A stretch of DNA of 34,155 nucleotides. Origin: Anaerolineae bacterium. GTDB taxonomy: Bacteria > Chloroflexota > Anaerolineae > 4572-78 > J111. Position 1 is the first letter of the stretch; every line of letters begins with the position of its first letter. Of this stretch, positions 1 to 7,585 are shown one piece after another. Position numbers and translations under genes: made by a program. Location of the stretch: NCBI GenBank assembly GCA_023382535.1, contig JAHDWA010000086.1, positions 1 to 34,155 of the forward strand. The letters run 5' to 3'. The notes beneath the pieces were generated by a model, which saw only the letters and a list, made by a program, of their open reading frames with translations, ran no database searches and was not told the DNA's origin.

Positions 1-309
1 CGGGCGAGGAAAATCGTCGGTCGAAGCGCCGGTTGGCTCGCCGGCCGAGACCCGCGAGGTGGGGTCAAAGGCTCGCTGCGCTTCATCGTACACCCAAATC
101 ACCGCCGAAGCGCCACGTTCAGACACCGCCAGGTCGGTCCCGACCGCTACGGCCTGCACCGCATTTTCGACAATCAGTTGCAGTGTAGCCGGCAAGTCGT
201 GCCCCATCCCGAGCCGGTTGACCCGCATCCCGATTTCATTGAGCGCCCGCAGGGTATTGATTAGATTGGGGGCTTCTGCGATGGCAGAAGTTTCGTTTTT
301 TGACTCCAA
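1..309 (-). CDS. GAF-domain signalling protein, 5' part only
   Basis: This is an open minus-strand frame of 103 codons that runs off the left edge, so only the N-terminus is present. Residues about 18-90 look like the start of a GAF domain: an amphipathic helix (LQLIVENAVQAV), then SAVIWVYDEAQRAF, then VSAGEP, which is the usual strand order of GAF sensors. GAF domains bind small ligands and are commonly the input modules of histidine kinases, cyclases or phosphatases. The output domain is outside the window, so no specific function is given. The start is taken as TTG at 309-307 because no ATG precedes the conserved part. No strong ribosome binding site is visible, so the true start is uncertain. 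The gene is divergent from lysW and shares its upstream region. Confidence 0.6.
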   Translation of the reverse strand, partial: MESKNETSAIAEAPNLINTLRALNEIGMRVNRLGMGHDLPATLQLIVENAVQAVAVGTDLAVSERGASAVIWVYDEAQRAFDPTSRVSAGEPTGASTDDFPRP

Positions 310-327
310 TTTACAATTACCTATAAA
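300..327 (+). promoter_or_regulatory. Candidate promoter for the lysW operon
   Basis: A TTGACT -35 box (300-305) and a TATAAA -10 box (322-327) are 16 bp apart, about 80 bp upstream of lysW. The -35 overlaps the 5' end of the divergent GAF gene. It is based only on similarity to the sigma-70 consensus. Confidence 0.4.
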
Positions 328-351
328 ATATGGTATTATCCTCACCTTATA

Positions 352-379
352 GACGTTCAACGTTGAAGCGCTGAACGTC
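352..379 (+). promoter_or_regulatory. Inverted repeat in the lysW leader
   Basis: GACGTTCA (352-359) pairs perfectly with TGAACGTC (372-379). A 12-bp perfect palindrome, TTCAACGTTGAA (356-367), overlaps its left arm. The repeat lies between the promoter and the lysW ribosome binding site, so it could be an operator or an RNA hairpin controlling the pathway. The short T-run after it (ATTTTA) is weak for a terminator. Confidence 0.35.
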
Positions 380-407
380 ATTTTATGCCAAAAAGGAGTT
401 TTTTACA

Positions 408-581
408 ATGAGCAAACAAGCTGAATGTCCAGAGTGCGCAGGTGAGGTTACTTTGGCCGATGATGTGATGGAGGGCGAGATTGTTCAATGCCCCGACTGT
501 GGCGCAGAATTGGAAGTGGTCAGCCTGAATCCGCCCACGTTGGACCTGGCCCCCGAAGAAGAAGAGGATTGGGGGGAGTGA
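408..581 (+). CDS. lysW: LysW amino-group carrier protein
   Basis: This 57-residue acidic protein is the carrier of the LysW pathway. The alpha-amino group of 2-aminoadipate (lysine route) or glutamate (ornithine/arginine route) is attached to the gamma-carboxyl of its last glutamate, protecting the substrate while LysX, LysZ, LysY, LysJ and LysK act on it. The N-terminal half has two CPxC-type knuckles, C7-P-E-C10 and C28-P-D-C31, which should bind zinc. The C-terminus ends in the diagnostic EDWGE. Length matches the family (about 54-60 residues). The ATG is preceded by a good Shine-Dalgarno, AAGGAG at 393-398. It heads a lysW-lysX-lysY run. It is very easy to miss because of its size. Confidence 0.96.
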   Translation: MSKQAECPECAGEVTLADDVMEGEIVQCPDCGAELEVVSLNPPTLDLAPEEEEDWGE

Positions 582-582
582 G

Positions 583-662
583 ACAGAGTAACAGAGTAGC
601 AGGATTTCCTCTTTAGCACCAACTACCCTGCTACTTTGCGACCCTGCTACCTTGCTACTCTG
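583..662. repeat. Octamer-based palindromic intergenic repeat (lysW-lysX)
   Basis: The left arm (583-606) reads as 8-bp units such as ACAGAGTA. The right arm (624-662) is units such as CCCTGCTA, CTTTGCGA and CCTTGCTA. The two arms are the same sequence class on opposite strands, so the transcript can fold. It lies within the lysWXY transcription unit. Confidence 0.6.
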
Positions 663-679
663 ATTTTTAAGACTTGACT

Positions 680-1531
680 ATGAAAATCGCTATCCTACTC
701 TCTCGCGTGCGGGTTGAAGAAAAGCTGCTGCTGCAAGCCTTTGCCCAGCGCGGGCTGGAACCGGAAATCATTGACGACCGGCAGGTTATCTTTGACCTGC
801 ATCACAACACCTGGAGTCGCTATGATGTTGTCGTAGAGCGCTGCGTGACCCAATCACGGGCCGTGTATGCGCTGCGGATTTTGAATGATTGGGGCGTGCG
901 TACGGTCAACACATACCGGGTGGTTCAACTGTGTGGGGACAAGTTGGAAACCTCGTCAGCGTTGGTGCGTGACGGAGTCCCTTCGCCGCGCATTAAAGTC
1001 GCTTTTGACCCGGAGTCGGCCCTGGCAGCCATTGAGGAAATGGGCTACCCGGTCATTTTGAAGCCGGTCGTCGGCTCGTGGGGCCGGCTGCTGTCTAAAA
1101 TCAACGACCGCGAGGCGGCTGAAACAATTTTGGAGCACAAAGATGTGCTGGGCAGCTACCAGCATTCCATTTTTTATATCCAGGAGTATATAGACAAACC
1201 CGCCCGCGATATTCGCAGCTTTGTCGTCGGCGACGAAAACATTGCCGCCATCTACCGCTACAGCGAGCACTGGATTACCAACACCGCCCGGGGCGGTCGC
1301 GCCGAAAATTGTCCCATTACCCCGGAAATTGCCCAGCTCTCCCTGGCGGCAGCCAAAGCGGTCGGCGGGGGGGTGGTGGCGGTAGACCTGTTGGAAACCC
1401 GGGATGGCCGGCTGGTGGTCAACGAAGTCAACCATACGATGGAGTTCCGCAACAGTATTGACACCACCGGCATCAATATCCCGGCCGTTGTGGTGGATTA
1501 CGTGGTTAAAGTGGGCCGGGGAGAAATTTGA
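680..1531 (+). CDS. lysX: LysW--2-aminoadipate (or glutamate) ligase LysX
   Basis: This 283-residue RimK/ATP-grasp ligase should couple the amino group of L-2-aminoadipate, and possibly glutamate, to the C-terminal glutamate of LysW using ATP. The N-terminus ([20 protein letters not shown]) is typical of LysX. ATP-grasp features follow: the loop [15 protein letters not shown] around residues 125-140 and the metal-binding segment [14 protein letters not shown] near residues 246-259. NEVNHTMEF with the following TTGINIP is a strong LysX/ArgX signature. The ATG at 680 is chosen over a TTG two codons upstream because it matches the family N-terminus. The ribosome binding site is weak. The sequence does not settle whether the substrate is aminoadipate, glutamate or both. 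Confidence 0.93.
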   Translation: MKIAILLSRVRVEEKLLLQAFAQRGLEPEIIDDRQVIFDLHHNTWSRYDVVVERCVTQSRAVYALRILNDWGVRTVNTYRVVQLCGDKLETSSALVRDGVPSPRIKVAFDPESALAAIEEMGYPVILKPVVGSWGRLLSKINDREAAETILEHKDVLGSYQHSIFYIQEYIDKPARDIRSFVVGDENIAAIYRYSEHWITNTARGGRAENCPITPEIAQLSLAAAKAVGGGVVAVDLLETRDGRLVVNEVNHTMEFRNSIDTTGINIPAVVVDYVVKVGRGEI

Positions 1532-1605
1532 TGGAGGGTTGGAGGATTGGAAGGTTGGATTATATAAAATCTGCAACCCTCCAGCCCTCCAATCTTCCAA
1601 AATTA
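1532..1605. repeat. Octamer-based palindromic repeat between lysX and lysY
   Basis: The left arm (1532-1559) is built of GGAGGGTT, GGAGGATT and GGAAGGTT. The right arm (1572-1605) is its approximate reverse complement. It starts directly after the lysX stop codon. The same repeat type recurs at 28853-28919 at the start of the GH3-family gene. Confidence 0.65.
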
Positions 1606-1617
1606 TAGAGCGTTCCT

Positions 1618-2661
1618 ATGTCAAATAAACTATCCGTGAGTATCGTCGGCGGCAGCGGCTATGTGGGCGGCGAGCTGCTGCGGCTGCTGCTGTTTCATCC
1701 GCAGGTGACGGTTAAGCAGATCACCAGCGCCAGCCAGTTTGGCAAGTTTGCTCACGCAGCCCATCCCAATCTGCGCGGCGTTACTGAACTTCAATTTAGC
1801 CATCCCGAAGCTCTGGAACCCTGCGATTTACTTTTTCTAGCTCAGCCTCACGGCGAGTCGGCCAAACAGATCGAGCGCTGGGCTAGCCTGGCCGAGCGTA
1901 TCGTTGACACGTCCGCCGATTTTCGCCTGCGTGATTCCGCCGTTTATGAACAGTGGTACGGCGAGCCGCATTCTAACCCGGCCTGGCTGGGTAGATTTGT
2001 CTACGGCCTGCCGGAGCGGCATCGAGCCGAACTGGCGGCAGCCAAGTATGTTAGCGGCGTGGGCTGCAACGCTACCGTGACCAACCTGGCCCTGGCCCCC
2101 CTGGCCGATGCCGGGCTGCTGGCCGGCGGCCGGGTGGTGGCCGACGTCAAGGTCGGCTCGTCGGAAGGCGGGGCGCGGCCCAACGAAGGTTCCCATCACC
2201 CGGAGCGCAGCGGCGCGGTTCGTTCCTTCAAACCCACCGGCCATCGCCACCAGGCCGAAGTGCGGCAAGCCCTGGGCCACGATTTTGAGCTGTACATGTC
2301 GGTCACATCGGTTGAACTGATTCGGGGGGCGCTGGTGACGGCTCACTGCCTGCTGAACCAAAAGCTGGAAGAGAAAGATGTGTGGAAAGTTTACCGGCAG
2401 GCGTACAAACAGGAGCCGTTCATTCGTCTGGTCAAGCAGAAGAGCGGCATCTTCCGCTACCCGGAGCCGAAATTGCTGGCCGGGACGAATTTTTGTGACG
2501 TCGGCTTTGAAGTCGAAGAAGGAGCCAGCCGGGTAGTGGTGATTGCCGCGATTGACAATCTGATGAAAGGCGCCGCCGGCAGCGCCGTGCAGGCCATGAA
2601 TGTGATGCTCGGCTGGCCGGAAACCACCGGATTGGAATTTCCGGGACTGCACCCGATTTGA
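1618..2661 (+). CDS. lysY: LysW-aminoadipyl/glutamyl-phosphate reductase LysY
   Basis: This 347-residue ArgC-family enzyme should reduce the LysW-bound acyl phosphate made by LysZ to the semialdehyde with NADPH. The Rossmann motif GGSGYVGGELLR is at residues 11-22. The catalytic cysteine is C150 in VSGVGCNATV, and the conserved histidine region GHRHQAEV is at 209-216. SSEGGARPNEGSHHPER and DNLMKGAAGSAVQAMN are further ArgC-family blocks. The context with lysW and lysX favours LysY over a free N-acetylglutamyl-phosphate reductase. A strong terminator follows within 75 bp, so lysWXY is a closed unit. The next pathway gene, lysZ, is more than 6 kb away. Confidence 0.92.
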   Translation: MSNKLSVSIVGGSGYVGGELLRLLLFHPQVTVKQITSASQFGKFAHAAHPNLRGVTELQFSHPEALEPCDLLFLAQPHGESAKQIERWASLAERIVDTSADFRLRDSAVYEQWYGEPHSNPAWLGRFVYGLPERHRAELAAAKYVSGVGCNATVTNLALAPLADAGLLAGGRVVADVKVGSSEGGARPNEGSHHPERSGAVRSFKPTGHRHQAEVRQALGHDFELYMSVTSVELIRGALVTAHCLLNQKLEEKDVWKVYRQAYKQEPFIRLVKQKSGIFRYPEPKLLAGTNFCDVGFEVEEGASRVVVIAAIDNLMKGAAGSAVQAMNVMLGWPETTGLEFPGLHPI

Positions 2662-2694
2662 AGTAAATGCTTATCTCAAAAAACATCTCACCAT

Positions 2695-2732
2695 AGACCC
2701 GGCTAATTCAAACAGCCGGGTCTTTGCTTTTT
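2695..2732 (+). terminator. Rho-independent terminator after lysY
   Basis: A perfect 10-bp stem, AGACCCGGCT (2695-2704) with AGCCGGGTCT (2714-2723), is followed by a T-rich tract. It ends the lysWXY unit before the chromate cassette. Confidence 0.9.
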
Positions 2733-2804
2733 AAGAGAGTGGTCAAGCCCTTTGGGTGTACAAAAAGTGAGCTTTTACTGCCAAAATAGAAAATACCAAA
2801 ACTT

Positions 2805-2848
2805 TAATGTAATATTTATTGCAATATTTAGTAATATATGTTACATTA
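2805..2848 (+). promoter_or_regulatory. Candidate operator and promoter of the chromate cassette
   Basis: TAATGTAA (2805-2812) and TTACATTA (2841-2848) are perfect inverted half-sites in a very AT-rich stretch just upstream of chrB. A weak -35-like TTGCAA (2819-2824) and -10-like TACATT (2842-2847) are 17 bp apart and overlap the right half-site, as expected if a repressor blocks the promoter. The regulator is unknown. ChrB itself has been described as a chromate-responsive regulator in other bacteria. Confidence 0.4.
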
Positions 2849-2868
2849 GTTTCAACTTGAGGTAACTG

Positions 2869-3807
2869 ATGCCCTGGATTGTGTTATCTTATTCCCTTCC
2901 TTCCAGCCCGCGATCAAGTCCGCGCGTGGCGTTGTGGCGGCGGCTGCGCCGGTTGGGGGCTGTCTCACCTACAGGCGGAATTCACATCTTGCCGGCAGAG
3001 GAGGAGTGCATCGAGGCGTTTCAATGGCTGGCCCAGGAAATCCGGCAGGCGCAGGGAGAGGCGCTGGTTATGCCGGTCGAGCAGTTTGACGGGTTGAGCG
3101 ACGCCCAGTTGATCGAACGCTTTCAGCAAGTGCGGGCTGAGGAGTATGGCGAAATCGAAAAGCAACTGGCAACTCTGGAGCAGGCGGCAAATACCCTGAC
3201 CGACGAGGAACGGGCCAATTTTCAGGATAGTCTCGATAAGCTGCGCCGCCGCCAAGCCGAGATCAAACGGGTTGATTACTTTCATTCCCCCGCCGGGGAG
3301 CGCATCACTGCCCGGCTGGCCGCCTTGCAGCAAAGCCTCGTTGCCAATCAAACGGTAATGGTTGATGTGCCTGCCGCCACCCTGGCCGAGTACCAAAACA
3401 AACGCTGGGTGACACGACCGCGCCCTCATGTTGACCGCCTGGCCTGCGCCTGGCTGATTCGCCGTTTTCTCAACCCCCATGCAGTCATTCGCTATGCGCT
3501 GGAGCCGGAGCCGGATGAGATCTCCTTTGACATGAGCAGCGCCCACTTTGGTCATCAGGGCCAGTTCTGCACTTTTGAAACAATGATCCGCGCCTTCCAA
3601 CTCAATGCGCCGGGTCTTCAGGCCATGGCCGAGATCGTCCACGAGATAGATTTGCGGGATGGTCAATCCGTCCGGCCGGAGTCGGCTGGTGTTGAGGCTA
3701 TTCTCAAGGGCTGGCTCATGGCCCAGTTCAGCGATGCCGAACTTGAAGCCCACGGCATCGCGTTATTTGAGGGGCTTTATACCATGTTTTCCGAGAAAGG
3801 GGGGTAA
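2869..3807 (+). CDS. chrB: ChrB, chromate resistance protein
   Basis: This 312-residue protein has the two-part ChrB architecture. The N-terminal domain (about residues 1-170) has the family opening with LP, SSPRVALWRRLRRLGA and a coiled-coil-like KLRRRQAEI segment. The C-terminal domain (about 183-310) begins RPRPHVDRLACAWLIRRF. ChrB homologues act as chromate-sensing regulators and are needed for full induction of ChrA in studied proteobacteria; the same role here is inferred. The start ATG has GAGG 8 nt upstream. It heads an apparent operon with the gene starting 2 nt after its stop and with chrA. Confidence 0.9.
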   Translation: MPWIVLSYSLPSSPRSSPRVALWRRLRRLGAVSPTGGIHILPAEEECIEAFQWLAQEIRQAQGEALVMPVEQFDGLSDAQLIERFQQVRAEEYGEIEKQLATLEQAANTLTDEERANFQDSLDKLRRRQAEIKRVDYFHSPAGERITARLAALQQSLVANQTVMVDVPAATLAEYQNKRWVTRPRPHVDRLACAWLIRRFLNPHAVIRYALEPEPDEISFDMSSAHFGHQGQFCTFETMIRAFQLNAPGLQAMAEIVHEIDLRDGQSVRPESAGVEAILKGWLMAQFSDAELEAHGIALFEGLYTMFSEKGG

Positions 3808-3809
3808 CA

Positions 3810-4271
3810 ATGAAATGGATTACGCGTGAAAAGGTTAAAGTTGACCGGGTGGCCTGTCCCTGGCTGATCAAGAAGTTTGTTGACCCGCAGGCCGAATTTC
3901 TGTTTGTGCCCGCTGGCGAGGTATTGGCCGTGGCCGAGCGTGAGGGGGCGATTCCCTATGACGTGGCCGGCGTCGAGTTGGGGCATCACGGCCAGGAATG
4001 TTCTTTTGAGGCCATTCTCAAGAAATATAAGTTGATCGGCAACCCGGCGCTGGGCTTGCTAAGTAAAATTGTCAACGGCGCAGATACGGATAACTCCCTC
4101 TGGCAGCAGCCGGAAGGGCCGGGGCTGGAGGCCATCGCCGAGGGTTTTCGGCACCTGGGCTTCAAGGATGATCATGAGATCAACGCCGCCGAATGGATTG
4201 TGTATGATGCACTCTATGCCTACTGCCAGGAGTCCGTCCGACAGAGCAAGCAGGATGGTATGTTCAAGTAA
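3810..4271 (+). CDS. Stand-alone ChrB C-terminal-domain protein
   Basis: This 153-residue protein matches only the C-terminal domain of ChrB. It opens with KVKVDRVACPWLIKKFVDP, parallel to PHVDRLACAWLIRRFLNP in the preceding gene, and shares the GHHGQECSFEAIL block (GHQGQFCTFETMI upstream). It begins 2 nt after the chrB stop, so the two are probably translationally coupled. It is not a frameshifted piece of chrB, because that gene already has its own complete C-terminal domain. Single-domain ChrB proteins occur in other chromate cassettes, sometimes named chrE or chrB2. The biochemical role is unknown; a cysteine and histidines in the shared block could bind metal or oxyanion. Confidence 0.85.
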   Translation: MKWITREKVKVDRVACPWLIKKFVDPQAEFLFVPAGEVLAVAEREGAIPYDVAGVELGHHGQECSFEAILKKYKLIGNPALGLLSKIVNGADTDNSLWQQPEGPGLEAIAEGFRHLGFKDDHEINAAEWIVYDALYAYCQESVRQSKQDGMFK

Positions 4272-4345
4272 GTTGAGGCAGTGGCCGCTGAGTGAGGCTA
4301 TGTCCTACTGCCATCCCTATCCTTGACCGAATTAGGAGACAATAG

Positions 4346-5599
4346 ATGGAAGTAAACTCAACCTTCTTTTCAGCAGAGGAAGAGCTAATCACGGATGCCT
4401 CGACTCCAGCAACGATCCCGCACGAACCCTATCCCACCCTTTTCTGGCGTTACTTGCGCTTTGGCTTTCTGGCCTGGGGCGGACCGGTGGCACAGATTGC
4501 GATGATTCGACAGGAGTTGGTGGACGAGGAGAAATGGATTACATCCGAACGCTTCAACCGCGTGCTGGCCGTCTATCAAGTCCTGCCCGGGCCGGAGGCG
4601 CACGAGTTGTGCGTCTACTTTGGGATGCTGTCGCGCGGGCGGATCGGTGGGCTGCTGGCCGGGTTGGGTTTCATGCTGCCCGGGTTCCTGCTGATGTTCG
4701 CCCTTTCATGGTTATATGTCACCTATGGCACAAGTTCGCCTCTTTTCGCTGCTGTATTCCAGGGAATGCAGCCTGCCGTAGCGGCCCTTATTGTCCGCGC
4801 TATACACCGCATCGGCGGGCACGCCTTACGTAACGACCACTGGCTGTGGGGGATTGCGCTCGTTTCTGGACTGGCTCAGTTGTTGGACATTCACTTTGCC
4901 ATCACCCTAATCGTCGCCGGAGCGGTGTATACGCTGGTCAAGCGAGATTATAGGTGGCTGGCGGCGGGGTTGAGTGTGGCTTTCCTGACCTGGATAACGT
5001 TTGTCACCTCTAGTCCAGCGGCGAACCCAATCGTAAGCTCCGCAGCAGTCAACCTTGCGCAGACGGGTTCGCCGTCACTGGAGTCGCTTTTTCTCTCTGG
5101 CCTACGGGGCGGCCTGCTGACGTTTGGCGGCGCGTACACGGTTATCCCGTTTCTGCAACACGATGCGGTGGAAGTAAGCCGTTGGATGACCAATGCCCAA
5201 TTCCTCGACGGGCTGGCCCTGTCCGGACTCTTGCCCGCGCCGCTGATCATTTTCTCGACGTTTGTCGGCTATATTGGCGGCGGGCCGTGGGGTGCCCTCC
5301 TGCTCACCCTCGGCATTTTTGCTCCCGCGTTCGCGTTCACGCTCATCGGCCACGACTACGTGGAACATTTGGTAGAAAACCAGGCCGCCCACGCCTTTCT
5401 GGATGGCGTGACGGCAGGGGTAGTGGGCTTGATTGGCGCGACCGCATTGAATATCCTGCATGAAACGGTTGCCGGCCTTCCAGCCTGGGTCATCTTCACC
5501 CTGGCTTTGCTCGTACTTTTCCGTTGGAAGGCAAAGGGGGCGGTGGCTGTCGTCGTGCTGGGTGCGGGAGCAGCCGGTTTGCTGCTGTTTTACGCTTGA
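4346..5599 (+). CDS. chrA: ChrA, chromate efflux transporter (CHR family)
   Basis: This 417-residue membrane protein is a two-domain (long-chain) CHR transporter that exports chromate. The N-terminal half has the family signature RFGFLAWGGPVAQIAMIRQE followed by QVLPGPEAHELCVYFGMLSRG. The second half repeats the pattern as RGGLLTFGGAYTVIPFLQ and LSGLLPAPLIIFSTFVGYIGGG. About ten hydrophobic segments are visible. AGGAG at 4333-4337 gives a good start. The 74-bp gap after the stand-alone ChrB-domain gene has no obvious terminator, so co-transcription is likely. Confidence 0.94.
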   Translation: MEVNSTFFSAEEELITDASTPATIPHEPYPTLFWRYLRFGFLAWGGPVAQIAMIRQELVDEEKWITSERFNRVLAVYQVLPGPEAHELCVYFGMLSRGRIGGLLAGLGFMLPGFLLMFALSWLYVTYGTSSPLFAAVFQGMQPAVAALIVRAIHRIGGHALRNDHWLWGIALVSGLAQLLDIHFAITLIVAGAVYTLVKRDYRWLAAGLSVAFLTWITFVTSSPAANPIVSSAAVNLAQTGSPSLESLFLSGLRGGLLTFGGAYTVIPFLQHDAVEVSRWMTNAQFLDGLALSGLLPAPLIIFSTFVGYIGGGPWGALLLTLGIFAPAFAFTLIGHDYVEHLVENQAAHAFLDGVTAGVVGLIGATALNILHETVAGLPAWVIFTLALLVLFRWKAKGAVAVVVLGAGAAGLLLFYA

Positions 5600-5690
5600 G
5601 GCAATAGGGCGCACTGTTTTAATATCAAGCTGGTAACTGAAGGAACACCTGTTATAGAATTGAAGCGTGAGCAGTTACAGGAGAATTAAA

Positions 5691-6089
5691 ATGAGTCAGA
5701 CGATCCTATTTTTATGCCCGCACGGCGCAGCCAAAAGTGTCCTGGCGGCGGCGTACTGTCAACAGTTAGCCGATCAGCACCACCTCGATGTGCAAGCCAC
5801 TTCAGCCGGTACCGAACCCGACGCAGTAGTTTCACCGGCTGTAGTAGAATTGCTGCGAGCCGAAGGAATTGACGTGGCCGATCACATACCTCGGCGAGTC
5901 ACGCCTCAGGAGTTGGCGACCGCCTTTCGCGTGATTTCACTCGGCTGCGACTTGGGTGATTTACTCCCACCTGGAACATCGGTGGAGCAGTGGGACGATG
6001 TACCTTTGCTCAGCGAGGATCTCACTGGCGCTCGTGATAATATCCGTGCTCATACTAAGCAGTTGATTGACGAATTCAAGCAGAACTGA
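5691..6089 (+). CDS. LMW phosphotyrosine phosphatase / ArsC-like protein with altered P-loop
   Basis: This 132-residue protein has the low-molecular-weight phosphatase fold shared by thioredoxin-type arsenate reductases. The N-terminal strand TILFLCPHG leads into the P-loop C9-P-H-G-A-A-K15-S16. The family motif is C-X5-R-(S/T), so lysine replaces the oxyanion-binding arginine. The C-terminal WDDVP resembles the general-acid region. With lysine it may be a weak phosphatase, an oxyanion binder or a specialised subgroup. The ATG at 5691 is preferred over an upstream GTG because AGGAG (5679-5683) is correctly spaced. Its position between chrA and an MFS gene suggests an oxyanion or metal stress role, which is inferred. 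Confidence 0.8.
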   Translation: MSQTILFLCPHGAAKSVLAAAYCQQLADQHHLDVQATSAGTEPDAVVSPAVVELLRAEGIDVADHIPRRVTPQELATAFRVISLGCDLGDLLPPGTSVEQWDDVPLLSEDLTGARDNIRAHTKQLIDEFKQN

Positions 6090-6095
6090 ACTAAA

Positions 6096-7355
6096 GTGAT
6101 ACTTCAGTTAGCCGAGATTCAAGCCCTATCTAGCCTCAACCCTGATGGTCGCTTGCTTTTTGGCACGCGCATCGTCCGCTTGTTCGCTTATGGCTTCCTG
6201 TCGGTGGTGCTGGCGCTCTACCTGGCCGAACTTGGCCTCGATAACGTGCAAATCGGCTGGCTGCTGACCTGGACTCTGGCCGGTGACGCGGTGATTTCGT
6301 TCGCGATTGCCGGCGTGGCTGACCATGTTGGGCGGCGGCGCATGCTGCTCCTGGGCGCTGGCCTGATGGTCGTCGCCGGGATGGTTTTTGCGCTGACCGG
6401 CCATCTTTTCTGGCTAACCCTGGCAGCTATCATCGGCACACTCAGCCCCAGCGGGGCCGAAGTTGGGCCATTTTTATCCATTGAGCAGGCCATCCTGCCC
6501 CAAACCGCGCCCGATGAGCACCGCACCCAGATTTTTGCCTGGTACAATTTGACCGGCTCCTTTTCGACGGCGCTGGGAGCTTTAGCCGGCGGCGGCTTAG
6601 CCCAATCCCTGCAAAACTGGGGCCAGGCACCCCTGGAGAGCTACCGCGTGGTGGTTGTCGGCTATGCTTTGCTTGGCGTTATTTTAGGAACACTGTTCAC
6701 CCGCCTCTCCCCCGCCGCCGAGGTAGAGACTAAGCTCTCGACCCCTCGCCTCCCCGCATCCTCGCTTCACCTCGGCCTGCACCGCTCCCGGACCATCGTG
6801 CTCAAATTAGCGGCTCTCTTTATGCTCGACGCCTTCGCCGGCGGCCTGGTGGTACAGAGCCTGATTGCCTACTGGCTGCACCTGCGGTTTGGGGTCGAGC
6901 CGGCTGGGTTAGGCAGTATCTTTTTTGGGGCCAATATCCTGGCCGGGCTGTCGGCGCTGGTGGCGGCGCGGGTGGCCCGCCGGATTGGGCTGGTCAACAC
7001 GATGGTCTGGACCCATATCCCCTCCAATATCCTCTTGATGCTGGTGCCGCTGATGCCCACTTTGCCGCTGGCCGTGGCTGTCCTGCTGGCTCGCTTCAGC
7101 ATCTCGCAGATGGACGTACCCACCCGGCAATCTTACATTATGGCCGTCGTTGACCCTACCGAGCGTTCGGCCGCCGCTGGCGCAACAACCATCGCTCGGA
7201 CCGCCGCCGTTGCCGCCGCGCCGGTGCTGACCGGGACGCTGCTCGGCGCATCCCTGTTCAACCTGCCCTTCTTTCTGGCCGGCGGCCTGAAAATACTCTA
7301 CGACCTGTTACTCTATCGCAGTTTTAAAGCCGTCAAACCCCCTGAAGAAAAATAA
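6096..7355 (+). CDS. MFS transporter
   Basis: This 419-residue integral membrane protein has about twelve hydrophobic segments. The loop between segments 2 and 3, GVADHVGRRRMLLLGAG, is the classic major-facilitator motif A, and a matching region (RVARRIGLVNTMVW) is in the second half. The substrate cannot be read from sequence. It starts with GTG only 6 nt after the phosphatase-like gene, without a clear Shine-Dalgarno, so it is probably translationally coupled and part of the chromate cassette. An oxyanion or drug efflux role is plausible. No terminator with a T-run follows; the next 130 bp hold a repeat. Confidence 0.85.
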   Translation: MILQLAEIQALSSLNPDGRLLFGTRIVRLFAYGFLSVVLALYLAELGLDNVQIGWLLTWTLAGDAVISFAIAGVADHVGRRRMLLLGAGLMVVAGMVFALTGHLFWLTLAAIIGTLSPSGAEVGPFLSIEQAILPQTAPDEHRTQIFAWYNLTGSFSTALGALAGGGLAQSLQNWGQAPLESYRVVVVGYALLGVILGTLFTRLSPAAEVETKLSTPRLPASSLHLGLHRSRTIVLKLAALFMLDAFAGGLVVQSLIAYWLHLRFGVEPAGLGSIFFGANILAGLSALVAARVARRIGLVNTMVWTHIPSNILLMLVPLMPTLPLAVAVLLARFSISQMDVPTRQSYIMAVVDPTERSAAAGATTIARTAAVAAAPVLTGTLLGASLFNLPFFLAGGLKILYDLLLYRSFKAVKPPEEK

Positions 7356-7390
7356 TAAATTCCTGATGTTTGCTGACCCCAAAGTAATTG

Positions 7391-7485
7391 GGCCGGGATT
7401 AGGGGATTGGGAGACAGAACAAAAAATTAAAAAATCCCCTAACATCTGCACTTGTGTCCAGACGCAAATGTCTCCTAATTCCGGC
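7391..7485. repeat. About 95-bp palindromic repeat, copy A
   Basis: Outer arms GCCGGGATTAGGGGATTGG (7392-7410) and a right end reading TCTCCTAATTCCGGC are complementary. The centre has a smaller hairpin around 7449-7470. Nearly the whole element recurs at 20132-20224. It lies between the MFS and methyltransferase genes. The remaining 100 bp up to 7585 hold nothing recognisable. Confidence 0.75.
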
Positions 7486-7585
7486 TTGCTCCAACTATAC
7501 CCCTTCAACTCAAATTACAATTTGCTTTCCTGGATTGTCTATTGTTTAATTCAAGCCAGATTCCATCAAGAACCGGCAGCGAGAC

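Noticed and set aside
59..352. Plus-strand 97-residue ORF at the left edge
   Set aside because: It is antisense to the GAF-domain frame, which has clear domain similarity.
3808..3812. Frameshift splitting chrB into two genes
   Set aside because: The first gene has a complete two-domain ChrB, so the second is an extra domain copy.
7440..7485. Integron attC site in the 95-bp repeat
   Set aside because: CCTAAC-like core is present on one side only and no integrase or cassette array is seen.
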